Shown here piece by piece: positions 1 to 9,080 of a stretch of 64,000 nt of DNA. The notes under the pieces were generated by a model, which saw only the letters and a program-made list of their open reading frames with translations, searched no databases and had not been told where the DNA came from. The first letter of the stretch is position 1; each line of letters begins with the position of its first letter. This DNA comes from Escherichia sp. E1V33. Lineage in GTDB: Bacteria; Pseudomonadota; Gammaproteobacteria; Enterobacterales; Enterobacteriaceae. The position numbers and the translations under genes are program-made. The DNA lies in the NCBI RefSeq assembly GCF_004211955.1, contig NZ_RHJI01000007.1, positions 1 to 64,000 of the forward strand, in the 5' to 3' direction.

Positions 1-2
1 AT

Positions 3-101
3 AACTGTGAACGCCCGCATGAATCACTGAACAATATGACACCGGAGGAATACCGACTTCACCATTATTTGGCCGGGTTCTCAAAAAATGCATGGAACTA
101 A
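3..101 (+). pseudogene. IS3-family transposase (OrfB) C-terminal remnant
   Basis: The first frame reads the last 32 residues of an IS3-type OrfB/integrase-core transposase, including the typical C-terminal motif RPHESLNNMTPEEYR, and ends at TAA 99-101. The rest of the element lies outside the window or is lost. It abuts directly the degraded ORF that follows, so an IS copy probably inserted into, or recombined with, the debris upstream of the PAAR gene. The family is assigned from the motif; the exact IS name is not resolved. Confidence 0.75.
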
Positions 102-104
102 AAC

Positions 105-520
105 GGGTCTATTTACAAAGAATCCACTAAAATCATTACTTGCTCATTACCTGGAGAGGGAGGTAAAGAAGCTTCATTCTTCATTGATAATATTACAAAA
201 GAAATTAATTATAGTTTTGAAAAGAATGGTAAAACAGAGTTAAAAGTGGTTTTTAATGAAAGGAATAACCTGAGGCACACCAAAGATAGCAAAATGAGAA
301 TTACTTATTATGGCTTCAAGCGCGGCAAATACAATTATGTCATTAATGTAATCGAAGGTTCTGAAAAAAATAAATATACAATATCGTTTGATATCAAGAA
401 AAATGGAAGGATTATTCAATCCAGTGATTGCTTACCGAGTTCATTTAGACACGATAGTATTATAAGTAATATATACTTGATATTCCTTACGTGAATGAGG
501 AAAGATTTAATTTTCCATAA
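105..520 (+). pseudogene. Frameshifted AT-rich ORF, possible orphan immunity gene
   Basis: The open frame runs from just after the IS3 remnant without its own start (a 246-494 ATG ORF is part of it) and stops at TGA 492-494. A shift by one near 475 continues with residues DIPYVNEERFNFP and ends at TAA 518-520, so the gene is truncated at its 5' end and frameshifted near its 3' end. The encoded protein is polar, lysine-rich and beta-rich. I do not recognise a family. AT-rich, decayed small genes upstream of a PAAR/VgrG gene are commonly orphan immunity or effector leftovers; that role is inference. Confidence 0.4.
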
Positions 521-897
521 GCCCCCCAACAAAAATAAATTTCATTTTAACTCATCGAAGAGTTTTAAATTTAATGTTAATGCATTGATTGTTAAATTGG
601 TGAATAAGATAGCCAGGTGTCAGGTTAGCGACTGGGATGGAGAGGTATATGGATATACCAGGACGGAGGAAAAGAAATATTAGTCAGTTCTGGAATGGCT
701 TACATGCTTCAGTGCGTCTTACCATCTAAGGAAAATAGGATATATATCAAAGAAAAACAAAAAGGCGAAAGAAATTGCATTAAAAACCATTTCTGAATAT
801 CCGAGCGGAATTTTCATGAAAGTCAAAGCAAAAAATAAATAAAATTTATTTTATTTTTCGCGTAATAATAAGACCAGTGCTTAGCTTGTTTCCGGAG
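521..897 (+). other. AT-rich debris without an intact gene
   Basis: Short overlapping frames with several stops. One frame at about 687-800 reads GMAYMLQCVLPSKENRIYIK before a stop, which looks like the decayed middle of a gene rather than random DNA. The 62-aa ORF at 495-683 is in a different frame and has no family resemblance that I see. Best read as the eroded remains of one or more small effector or immunity genes. Confidence 0.4.
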
Positions 898-1010
898 ATA
901 AGGTAAGGGTTATACGGATTTCACAAGATAATAAATGGGTAAATATTGGTTATATCAATATCAAAGGTTTACCTCTTATATTCTGGATCAACGCTGAAAC
1001 ACTTGAATAA
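898..1010 (+). pseudogene. C-terminal remnant of a small SH3-like protein
   Basis: After a stop, one frame reads SGDKVRVIRISQDNKWVNIG and on to TAA 1008-1010. The pattern (GDKVRVI, then W-V-N/K-I-G-Y, then a short tail) resembles the end of a bacterial SH3-type fold found in some small periplasmic proteins next to T6SS effector genes. No start codon or upstream half remains in frame. Remnant status is clear; the domain assignment is tentative. Confidence 0.35.
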
Positions 1011-1060
1011 TAAATATTAATTTATTCCGCCCTGTAAACAATAAATTAATGGAGATACAA

Positions 1061-1324
1061 ATGTTGCAAATTATTCGAAAAGGCGACAAAACCACTCACG
1101 GCGGTTCAGTCATGACCTGTTCTGACACCATGATATTTGGTGGGATTGGCGTGGCGCGTAAAGGTGATATGGTTTTCTGCCCGATACCTCTACATGGTCC
1201 GACAACCATCATCGAAGGTAATCCTGATTATCTTGATAACGGGATCCCGGTCGCCTTTCACGGCCATAAATGTGGTTGTGGCTGTACATTGATCAGCTCT
1301 TTTGCTTCTGCAAAGGTTGCCTGA
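1061..1324 (+). CDS. PAAR-domain T6SS spike-tip protein
   Basis: A PAAR protein caps the VgrG trimer and sharpens the secretion spike. The 87-aa product is essentially only the PAAR fold: an N-terminal LQIIRKGDKTTHGG, a central glycine-rich part with D-x-V/M-x-C-P, and a C-terminal G-H-K-C-G-C-G-C segment with the His/Cys residues that bind the metal at the tip. I chose ATG 1061 over the upstream ATG 1049 because GGAG lies 6-8 bases before it; ATG 1049 has no such site. The stop overlaps the next gene's ribosome-binding region, so it is coupled to the T6SS operon. There is no toxin extension, so it is structural or adaptor only. Confidence 0.85.
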   Translation: MLQIIRKGDKTTHGGSVMTCSDTMIFGGIGVARKGDMVFCPIPLHGPTTIIEGNPDYLDNGIPVAFHGHKCGCGCTLISSFASAKVA

Positions 1325-1326
1325 GT

Positions 1327-2535
1327 ATGCCAGTCCTGCTGGATGCTATCCCTGAAAAGGCGTCGAAGGTTCCACGACCTGATACCCGCCGATGGCTGCT
1401 GTTCCTGGCATTTGTCATGTCAGGAGGAATTGCGTTAACGCTCTGGAACTGGACGGCAGAACGCACTGGCTTTATTTTCTGGTTTACTGCGCTGGGATTG
1501 CCTTTCTGTCTCTGGGGGCTTCTTTTCTCCCTGCGCAGGTTTGCATATAAAGTAGAGCAGGTAGGGGCTGAGTCCAGGAATGCGGAACGCGAAGCGCTTA
1601 TTGATAGCGAAACTTGTCGTGGTCAGCGCTGTGGCTGGATACTCGATACCTATGTTCAACACTTTTCAGGAAATACTCCCGCTGCACTGGTTAAAGCTGT
1701 TAATCATACTGTTCCAGCTTCAGAGACCTCCACGCCACGTGGTTCCAAATCTGCTGTCAGGTATGCAGCCTTACCCAGTTTTCAGACAGCTCTGGATACA
1801 GAACTCATCTCTGTAACGTCAACACTCGTCGCCCATGTACAAAAAATTACCGACATCCTTTCGCAGGATATTCCTTGCTGCCTGATGCTGGACTGTGACG
1901 ATGATATCCGTCCCGGACTGGAGGAGCACTTCAGAAATGAACTCACGGCCAGAACCGGGAGAGTTTTCAGAGTCCTCGCAGGCAAAGGTCTGGCGGGATT
2001 TGATGCCTGGCTTGATCAGCGCTGGAACACTCCAGGCATTCTTGCAGAGGTGACGTTTTCATTGCCCGCGCAACCTGATGAAGGTGACGCCGATGCCATT
2101 ACTCTTGTGGTGTTCAGCAACCGTAAGGCTGCTGGCTATCCAGATGCAGTATGCCTTCATCGCCCAGAAAAGGGTAAGGAAGTCCAGCTTGTAAAAACGC
2201 TGGACAGGGCGCTGTTATGGGCCGCAACAGCCCCTGAGGCACTAAAAACGGCCTGGTATACAGGTCCAGTCCTTTCAGGCGGAAGTGGATGGAATATGGC
2301 TTGTGAAGATAACGGGGTAACATTCAGCTTGTCAAAAGACAATCATGGAATTGATTCCGTTCTGGGATATGCCAGCCGCGCCGCCCCCTGGCTCGCTGTT
2401 ATTCTTGCCTCAGTGGCATGCAGAGATAATGGCCCGCAGGTTATCGCCGCCCAACCCACCGCTGACAAAGACGACGTCTGGATCGCTGTCATCACCAAAG
2501 AAGAAGTTCGCAAGGAATCGCCCAAGAATGTCTAA
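1327..2535 (+). CDS. T6SS-associated inner-membrane protein of unknown role
   Basis: A 402-aa protein starting at ATG 1327, two bases after the PAAR stop and overlapping tssM by 8 bases, so it is translationally coupled on both sides. Two hydrophobic stretches near residues 22-40 and 48-66 make an N-terminal hairpin anchor; a further hydrophobic patch lies near 350. The rest is a mixed alpha/beta soluble domain rich in Cys pairs (for example PCCLMLDCDDD near residue 182). I recall similar proteins between PAAR and tssM in enterobacterial T6SS loci, without a defined function. An effector-loading or membrane-complex accessory role would fit the position but is inference. Confidence 0.6.
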   Translation: MPVLLDAIPEKASKVPRPDTRRWLLFLAFVMSGGIALTLWNWTAERTGFIFWFTALGLPFCLWGLLFSLRRFAYKVEQVGAESRNAEREALIDSETCRGQRCGWILDTYVQHFSGNTPAALVKAVNHTVPASETSTPRGSKSAVRYAALPSFQTALDTELISVTSTLVAHVQKITDILSQDIPCCLMLDCDDDIRPGLEEHFRNELTARTGRVFRVLAGKGLAGFDAWLDQRWNTPGILAEVTFSLPAQPDEGDADAITLVVFSNRKAAGYPDAVCLHRPEKGKEVQLVKTLDRALLWAATAPEALKTAWYTGPVLSGGSGWNMACEDNGVTFSLSKDNHGIDSVLGYASRAAPWLAVILASVACRDNGPQVIAAQPTADKDDVWIAVITKEEVRKESPKNV

Positions 2536-5500
2536 GGTAAAAGTAAAAACTCTCATCGGCTCCGTTGTAACTGTCGCCTTTTTCCTGACAGCCATCGTGG
2601 CATTTCTGTTTTATGCCTTTCCGGAAAACGTAGCTTCGGCCACCGGCTTCGGTCCGTATGACGGCCAACGGATACTCACATTCTGCGCCATACTGGTTGC
2701 CACGTTGTTTTTACTCGGCTGGCTGACGGAGAAGGCTTTCGACCTCGCCGGTAAATCTGGGTTGTATTTCCAGTGGGGACGGAAAAAGGCTGAGAGCGTC
2801 ACTCCGGTAATGAGCACCATTCCCGGTGAAGAAGACGACGATGAACCGGTCTTCAGCGAAGACGCCGTATCCGAACACCTGCGCTTTCGCTATGGACGTC
2901 GCTGGAAGCGTAGAGTGCGACTCCTTCTGGTGATGGGCAACCAGGACGACGTTCACAAAGCTGCCCCGGGCCTGTGTAATGACCTCTGGCAGGAAGGCGA
3001 CGGCAATGTGCTGATTTATGGCGGTGACGCGCAGTCACTTCCGGACGAGATCTTCCTTTCAAAACTGAAGCGCCTGCGATCCGGGCAACCGGTTGATGGC
3101 ATCATTCAGGTGATGAGTATTTCAGCCCTTCCAACGGATGGCGAACGGGATGCCCTCCTGCGTTACCGTCAGAAAGCCGACCATCAGTTGGGCTGGCAGG
3201 TGCCTGTCTGGCTGTGGCTGACTGACAACGCCACCGATGCTCAGCAGGGCGCGGAAACTGCTGCGACAGGGGTCATATTCGGGCCTGATGGCACCGTGAA
3301 AGACGCGGGTGAAGGGTTTTCTACATTGGCACTGCATCTGCAAAAAGCAGGTATGGCACAGATACTGAATAATCCGGCTGATTTCGGTCTGCTTCAGTTA
3401 TCCCTCCAACTGCGGCAGGAGCTGAAAGCCAGTCTGGATGTTTTGCTCGGCGGGCTGATGCAGGGATCTGCGGTCTGGCGTTTACGCGGTGTCATGTTCA
3501 GTCCTGAAGTGGCCGTTGTCGGTTCGGTCCCAAACACACGCCCCGACACACTGACCTGGAAAGCCGTCATTGATGACTGTGATGCCGTCAGCGGCAGGAA
3601 GCTGGGCTTCGACTGGCTGAAGATGCTGCGGTTAATTCTGCTTTCCCTGATTGTCCTGTGGGGGGCCGCTACACTGCTGTCTCTGATCGTTAACCGTACT
3701 CAGATTTATCAGGCGCAGGAAACGGCAAGACAGGCAGCGGATACTGCAAAATCACTGGCTGAACGTCTGCACAATCAGCTCGTACTCCAGCAGGCCATTG
3801 CCCGTCTGCAACATCGTGAGACGACCGGCGCGCCATGGTACACACGATTTGGTCTTAATCAGGACAGCGACACGCTGGCCGCACTCTGGCCGCTGTATGC
3901 GAAAAATAACGCACAGCTAATGAGGGATGCTACAGCAGACAGTCTCAGGCAGCAGCTGAATGCCTTTGTGCAACTACCTCCTGCCAGTGATGCCCGTACG
4001 CAGGGCACACAGCATACATATGACATACTCAAAAGTTATCTGATGCTGGCGCGTCCGGACAAAGCGGACGCCGGCTGGCTGGCAAAAAACGCGCTGAAAG
4101 CCTTACCGAAACGCCAGAATGTGCCGGATGGCATATGGCAGAACATCGCACCGAAACTGCTGGGTTTTTATGCGCAAAACCTCCCGGCTCATCCGGAATG
4201 GAAAATTAAGCCTGATGCCCAATTAATCAGCACAGTCCGTCAAATTCTGCTTAAGCAAATTGGCCAGCGGAACGCTGAGTCCGGGTTATATCAGGAGATG
4301 CTTAAGCGCGTGGCCAGCAACTGGCCTGATTTAACGCTTGCTGATATGACTGGCGACACCGATGCCTCAACGGTATTCAGCACTGATGAAGTCGTTCCTG
4401 GAATGTTTACGCGTCAGGCCTGGGAAGAGCAGGTACAGGATGCGATTGATGAGGTCGTGAAAACCCGCCGCGATGAAATTGACTGGGTACTGTCGGACAA
4501 GACCCATCAGACAGGGAGCGATATCTCCCCGGAGGCGCTGAAGGCCCGCCTGACTGAACGCTATTTCACCGATTTTGGTAACGCCTGGCTCAACATGGTC
4601 AACAGCATACAGTGGCAGGAAGCCACGTCACTGTCTGAGGCGATTGCCCAGCTCAGTCTGATCGGTGATGTCCGCCAGTCCCCGCTAGTGGCACTGATGA
4701 ACACGCTGGCCTGGCAGGGGAAAACAGGGCAGAAAGGTGAGGCTCTGGCTGATTCAATCGTGGACTCAGCGAAAAAGCTGATCGGTCAGAAAAAAAATGC
4801 CAGACAGTTTATTGAACAGGCACAGGGCCCTAAAGGTCCGCTTGATGGCGTGTTTGGACCGCTGATGGGGCTTATGGAAGGTAAAGAGGGTACCGGTGCC
4901 AACGGTAACCTCAGTTTCCAGTCCTGGCTGGCCCGCGTAACTCAGGTGCGGCTGAAGCTTCAGCAAGTCACCAGCGCCCCGGATCCGCAGGCTATGTCGC
5001 AGATGCTGGCCCAGACAGTATTCCAGGGCAAAGCCATCGATCTGACCGATACCCGCGACTACGGCAGTCTGGTTGCGGCGAGTCTGGGGCAGGGGTGGAA
5101 TGGATTTGGCCAGTCGTTATTTGTGCAACCGCTTGATCTGGCCTGGCGGCAGGTAATTGCCCCGGCTGCGGGTAGCCTCAATGTCCGCTGGCAGACAACC
5201 ATTGTCGATCAGTGGAATAAGGCCTTTGCGGGACGGTACCCGTTTAAAGCCACCGGCAGCGATGCCTCCCTGCCGCTACTGGCTCAGTTCCTGCGTAGCG
5301 ACTCGGGTCGAATCACTACCTTCCTGAAAACTAATCTCGGCGGGATCCTCCGCCAGGAAGGGAATCGCTGGGTCGTTGATCCTTCCGCAAGTCAGGGGAT
5401 GGTTGTGAGTCCGGATTTTCTCCGGGCGATTAATCAGCTGGCGGAACTGTCAGATATCATGTTCTCTCAGGGCGATGCGAGTGTTCACTTCGAACTGATG

Positions 5501-5899
5501 GCGCGTCCTTCACGGGATGTTGCCAGAGTGCAGCTTACCCTCGATGAGCAGAACCTGGATTACTTCAATCAGATGGAAAGCTGGCAGAGCTTCACCTGGC
5601 CGGGGAATACTTACTATCCAGGTGTGTCGCTCATCTGGCGTAGTGTAAACAGCGGTATGCAACTCTTCGCCAGTAACCAGGGTAACTGGGGCTTCATTCG
5701 CCTGCTGGACAAAGCCCTGATCACTCCACTCGATGCCAGCCGTACACAACTGGTGTGGATCACCGCCGATGGCAATCCTCTGAAGTTCATCATGCGCAGC
5801 GAGCTGGGCGACGGTCCGCTAGCCTTACTAAAGCTACAGGGATTTACGCTGCCCGCGTCCATTTTTAACGTTGCTGCTGGCACTGAAGGTGTTGAGTAA
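2528..5899 (+). CDS. tssM: T6SS membrane-complex protein TssM (IcmF)
   Basis: TssM spans the inner membrane and, with TssL and TssJ, forms the trans-envelope channel of the T6SS. The product is 1,123 aa. Two N-terminal membrane segments (about residues 8-30 and 47-67) and a third (about 365-387, LRLILLSLIVLWGAATLLSL) precede a long periplasmic part ending in the beta-rich C-terminal domain that contacts TssJ. In the cytoplasmic loop, where many TssM proteins carry a Walker A motif, this one reads LLLVMGNQDDVHKAAPGL, with no GxxxxGK[ST]; so it is not expected to bind ATP there. The start is ATG 2528, overlapping the upstream gene by 8 bases; a longer frame from 2345 is an in-frame extension lying inside that gene. 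Confidence 0.93.
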   Translation: MSKVKVKTLIGSVVTVAFFLTAIVAFLFYAFPENVASATGFGPYDGQRILTFCAILVATLFLLGWLTEKAFDLAGKSGLYFQWGRKKAESVTPVMSTIPGEEDDDEPVFSEDAVSEHLRFRYGRRWKRRVRLLLVMGNQDDVHKAAPGLCNDLWQEGDGNVLIYGGDAQSLPDEIFLSKLKRLRSGQPVDGIIQVMSISALPTDGERDALLRYRQKADHQLGWQVPVWLWLTDNATDAQQGAETAATGVIFGPDGTVKDAGEGFSTLALHLQKAGMAQILNNPADFGLLQLSLQLRQELKASLDVLLGGLMQGSAVWRLRGVMFSPEVAVVGSVPNTRPDTLTWKAVIDDCDAVSGRKLGFDWLKMLRLILLSLIVLWGAATLLSLIVNRTQIYQAQETARQAADTAKSLAERLHNQLVLQQAIARLQHRETTGAPWYTRFGLNQDSDTLAALWPLYAKNNAQLMRDATADSLRQQLNAFVQLPPASDARTQGTQHTYDILKSYLMLARPDKADAGWLAKNALKALPKRQNVPDGIWQNIAPKLLGFYAQNLPAHPEWKIKPDAQLISTVRQILLKQIGQRNAESGLYQEMLKRVASNWPDLTLADMTGDTDASTVFSTDEVVPGMFTRQAWEEQVQDAIDEVVKTRRDEIDWVLSDKTHQTGSDISPEALKARLTERYFTDFGNAWLNMVNSIQWQEATSLSEAIAQLSLIGDVRQSPLVALMNTLAWQGKTGQKGEALADSIVDSAKKLIGQKKNARQFIEQAQGPKGPLDGVFGPLMGLMEGKEGTGANGNLSFQSWLARVTQVRLKLQQVTSAPDPQAMSQMLAQTVFQGKAIDLTDTRDYGSLVAASLGQGWNGFGQSLFVQPLDLAWRQVIAPAAGSLNVRWQTTIVDQWNKAFAGRYPFKATGSDASLPLLAQFLRSDSGRITTFLKTNLGGILRQEGNRWVVDPSASQGMVVSPDFLRAINQLAELSDIMFSQGDASVHFELMARPSRDVARVQLTLDEQNLDYFNQMESWQSFTWPGNTYYPGVSLIWRSVNSGMQLFASNQGNWGFIRLLDKALITPLDASRTQLVWITADGNPLKFIMRSELGDGPLALLKLQGFTLPASIFNVAAGTEGVE

Positions 5900-5901
5900 A
5901 T

Positions 5902-6195
5902 ATGAACAGAGGCATTCATCCTGTGCTGGCCTTTGCTAAACAGGTAGATGGCTGGTCTTCAGGTGTATTCAGTCAGGTTGATAAGTGGCGGGAAACCGAT
6001 TCACTTGCCCCATGCCGGTAGATGACGTTTCGCCAGTGCTGACGCTGGAAGACTCGGAGCCCGCTCTGTTGTTTGAAGTCCTGGCCCAACGCCTGAAGCT
6101 GCTACGAATGAAAGCCGGTCACAGTGAATCTGATAAAGCCCGTTGGTGGGTCTGATCGCCATTGACCCGGCCAGTGCCATGGTGCTCTGTGGCTA
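5902..6195 (+). pseudogene. Broken gene between tssM and tssF
   Basis: ATG 5902 opens two bases after tssM and stops at TAG 6019-6021 after 39 codons. A shifted frame then continues (PVDDVSPVLTLEDSEPALLF and on) to TGA 6154-6156, and beyond that stop the same frame reads LIAIDPASAMVLCG to TAA 6193-6195. The pieces are T6SS-like in codon use and position but are far shorter than any usual neighbour at this place. TssA or TagF/ImpM often occupies this slot; I cannot assign it with certainty. At least one frameshift or internal deletion and one stop make it non-functional. Confidence 0.5.
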
Positions 6196-6229
6196 ATATT
6201 CTCTTTAATAATTTTCAGGAATACCATGC

Positions 6230-7999
6230 ATGGATGATTTAACCCTTCGCTATTACGAAGCAGAGATGCGCTATCTGCGTGAGGCGGGCAAAGAGTTCGC
6301 CCGTGCCCATCCGGATCGGGCAGCGATGCTTAATCTGGATAAACCCGGCGCCCGCGATCCTTATGTAGAGCGCCTGTTTGAAGGTTTTGCCTTCCTGATG
6401 GGCCGTTTGCGTCAGAAGCTGGATGATGACCTGCCGGAACTGACCGAAGGGCTGGTGAGTCTGCTGTGGCCACACTATATGCGGACCATCCCGTCGCTGG
6501 CTATCGTCGAATTCTCTCCTGACTGGTGTGGCCTTCGTCAGGCTGAACTTCTTGCCGAAGGTTTCTCCGTACAATCACGCCCTGTCGGGCCGCATAAAAC
6601 CGCCTGCCAGTACCGGACGACTCGCGATGTTCCTCTGCAACCACTGCATCTTGCGGATGCCCGCCTTCATACTGAAACCGATGGCCGCTCTGCTATCCGT
6701 TTGCGCTTCGAATGCCCTGAAAAAGTGGACTGGAGCAAAGCCGGGATCGACAAAGTCGCCATATTCCTCAACGCAGAGAGTCCGATCAGTTCAGCACTCC
6801 ACCTGGCATTGACCCGTCGCGTTCACGCCATGTACGCCCGCCATTCAGGGACATACACCGAACGTCATCAGTTTGATGGCTGGTGCAAACCCATGGGCTT
6901 TGACGACAATGACGGCCTGTGGAAGAAAGCCGATACTGCCTTCAGTGGTTACCAGCTGCTGCTGGAGTATTTCAGCTTCCGACCGAAATTTATGTTTGTT
7001 GAACTGCGTGGCCTCGACACCATCGGGCTAACTGAAGCCAGCTCCTGGTTTGAAATCGACATCGTGCTCAGTGAAGCCTGGTCATCCGATCTGCCTTTTG
7101 AAACGGAAAACTTCCGGCTGCACTGTGCACCGGTCATCAACCTCTTCACCCTGGAGGCCGATCCGCTGACGCTTAACCCGCTGGATAACGAATACCTGCT
7201 CAGGCCGTTGCGTCTTCAGGATGGTCACACCGAGATTTACAGCGTCGATGATATCCATGGCGCGGTAAAGAATGGCAAACACCCCTATGTACCGTTCACC
7301 AGCTTCCGGCACCGGGGCGGTATGATGCGCCACGATGCCCCTGAACGTTATTACCACACCCGCGTGAAACGCGGCCCCTCTGGCCTGTATGACACCTGGT
7401 TGATTCTCGGGGGGCGTTCGTTCGAGCTGGAGCAGCTGTCCGATAAACCAGAATCCCTTTCGATGCGAATAACCGGTACCAACGGGCAGCTTCCGCGCAC
7501 AGCGCTGGAAAGTACGCTCCTGGACAGGGTGGCAAAAACCGGCAAAGTGCCCGTCAGGGTACTGAACGTCACCGCACCGACGATACCGCTGTATCCCCCT
7601 GCAAACGACCGTTTTCACTGGCGGGTGATGAGCCACCTCGGCTCAAACTTCCTCAGCATGATGGACAATCCGGAAGTCCTGCGGGGAACGCTGGCGCTGT
7701 ACGACTGGACCGATGATGAAATGAACCGACGTCGGCTTGAAGCTATCGTCGCCGTGAAGCACACCCTGCTCCGCCGTTTTGAGAAGGGCTTTATGCTCCG
7801 GGGAGTAGACATAGAGGTCACGCTGAACATGGATAATTTTGCAGGCGAGGGGGATGTGAATCTCTTCGGCGAAATGCTGCACCGGTTCTTCGCGCGCTAC
7901 GCTGATATTCACCTCTTCAACCAGCTTACGCTGGTGCTGCAACCGACAGGAAAACGACTGAGATGGCGCGAGAATCACAGCCAGTACGTCCCGGGCTAA
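6230..7999 (+). CDS. tssF: T6SS baseplate protein TssF
   Basis: TssF forms the wedge of the T6SS baseplate with TssG, TssE and TssK. The 589-aa product starts with the family signature MDDLTLRYYEAEMRYLREAG, followed by the conserved AHPDRAAMLNLD and DPYVERLFEGFAFL blocks and LVSLLWPHYMRTIPS near residue 80-95; the length is typical. ATG 6230 was chosen because the upstream ATG 6225 runs into a stop after three codons. The 3' end overlaps tssG by 37 bases, which points to coupled translation. All expected blocks are present, so the gene appears intact. Confidence 0.95.
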   Translation: MDDLTLRYYEAEMRYLREAGKEFARAHPDRAAMLNLDKPGARDPYVERLFEGFAFLMGRLRQKLDDDLPELTEGLVSLLWPHYMRTIPSLAIVEFSPDWCGLRQAELLAEGFSVQSRPVGPHKTACQYRTTRDVPLQPLHLADARLHTETDGRSAIRLRFECPEKVDWSKAGIDKVAIFLNAESPISSALHLALTRRVHAMYARHSGTYTERHQFDGWCKPMGFDDNDGLWKKADTAFSGYQLLLEYFSFRPKFMFVELRGLDTIGLTEASSWFEIDIVLSEAWSSDLPFETENFRLHCAPVINLFTLEADPLTLNPLDNEYLLRPLRLQDGHTEIYSVDDIHGAVKNGKHPYVPFTSFRHRGGMMRHDAPERYYHTRVKRGPSGLYDTWLILGGRSFELEQLSDKPESLSMRITGTNGQLPRTALESTLLDRVAKTGKVPVRVLNVTAPTIPLYPPANDRFHWRVMSHLGSNFLSMMDNPEVLRGTLALYDWTDDEMNRRRLEAIVAVKHTLLRRFEKGFMLRGVDIEVTLNMDNFAGEGDVNLFGEMLHRFFARYADIHLFNQLTLVLQPTGKRLRWRENHSQYVPG

Positions 8000-9045
8000 C
8001 ACTAGTCCTGAGCAAAGATATCTGGCGGGCCAATTTTTATCGTTTCTGCCAGCTGCTGGAGCAGGAAAATCCGGACGCGCCGAAACTGGGCGCCTCCAGC
8101 CATCCAGCCAACGATCCGGTCCGCTTCAGGCCCTGGCCTGGTATGGGTTTCCCGGTCAGTACCCTCAAAGCGGTGGAGACTGACGAAGACCACCCGGAAT
8201 TACCCCCAACGGTCCGTACGACATTTTTGGGGATATATGGCGTGGACTCCCCTCTGCCGACGTCCTGGCTGGACGACATTGCGCAGCGCCGCGAAGGGCA
8301 CGAGGCAGTTACCTCGTTTCTGGATATTTTCAGCCACCGTATCACCACCCAGTATTATCGGATCTGGCGGAAATACGCCTGGCCGGCCACCTTCGAGGCA
8401 GGTGGCCGCGATGCCACATCTCAGTGTCTGCTGGGGCTGGTCGGCCTTGGTATACCGGGCACCGCTGAACAGGTGGCAACGCCGGTTTCACGCTTTCTGG
8501 CCTTGCTGGGTACCATGCGATTACCCACCCGCAATGCAGAAGGCATTCGGGCCCTGGTAAGCCTACTGGCACCGAATACCCGGGCAATTATCACCGAGCC
8601 CGATCCGGTTAAGGTCCATATCGATAACCGTAGCGGGTTGGGTACCGGGAACCGCATCTGTCTTTCTCAGCGAGCCACGCTGGGTAAAACGGCAAAGGAA
8701 GCATGCAGTCGGGTACTGGTGACGCTGGAGACAGAAGATCCGGAGGAAGCCGAAGGGTGGTTACCAGGTGGTTTCCTCCATACCGATTTACTGGTCCTGC
8801 TGCGCGTTTATCTCGGCTACCGCAGTGACGCCCGACTGCGCCTCACCGTACCCGTACGATTGTTGCCTGAGCCACGCCTTGGCAAAGGCAGACGTATCCA
8901 GCTGGGCCGCACCGGCTTGCTGGGCCTGAAAGCAGGCAAGCTCAGCAATAGTCGGGGAAGTCTGACCGTCAGTCTGGGCTGCTATGAAGGGTTGCAATGT
9001 TCTGCGCTACCGTCCGCTGAAGACGGGCACTACCGCTTCGAATAA
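7963..9045 (+). CDS. tssG: T6SS baseplate protein TssG
   Basis: Partner of TssF in the baseplate wedge. The 360-aa product has the family's N-terminal block FYRFCQLLEQENPDAPKLG, the RFRPWPGMGFPVS segment near residue 52-64, the central LGIYGVDSPLPTSWLDDI and FLDIFSHRITTQYYRIWRKY blocks, and the C-terminal GR.GRLGLKAG-type region that contacts the sheath. The start at ATG 7963 lies inside the end of tssF, giving a 37-base overlap. Length and order (tssF-tssG-tssJ) agree with known T6SS operons. Confidence 0.95.
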   Translation: MARESQPVRPGLTLVLSKDIWRANFYRFCQLLEQENPDAPKLGASSHPANDPVRFRPWPGMGFPVSTLKAVETDEDHPELPPTVRTTFLGIYGVDSPLPTSWLDDIAQRREGHEAVTSFLDIFSHRITTQYYRIWRKYAWPATFEAGGRDATSQCLLGLVGLGIPGTAEQVATPVSRFLALLGTMRLPTRNAEGIRALVSLLAPNTRAIITEPDPVKVHIDNRSGLGTGNRICLSQRATLGKTAKEACSRVLVTLETEDPEEAEGWLPGGFLHTDLLVLLRVYLGYRSDARLRLTVPVRLLPEPRLGKGRRIQLGRTGLLGLKAGKLSNSRGSLTVSLGCYEGLQCSALPSAEDGHYRFE

Positions 9046-9080
9046 TCACGTACTCCCACTCTCAATAAAGGAACTTTTGA

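Noticed and set aside
7082-7636. 184-codon - strand frame inside tssF
   Set aside because: Antisense shadow of a well-conserved gene; no start signal or motif.
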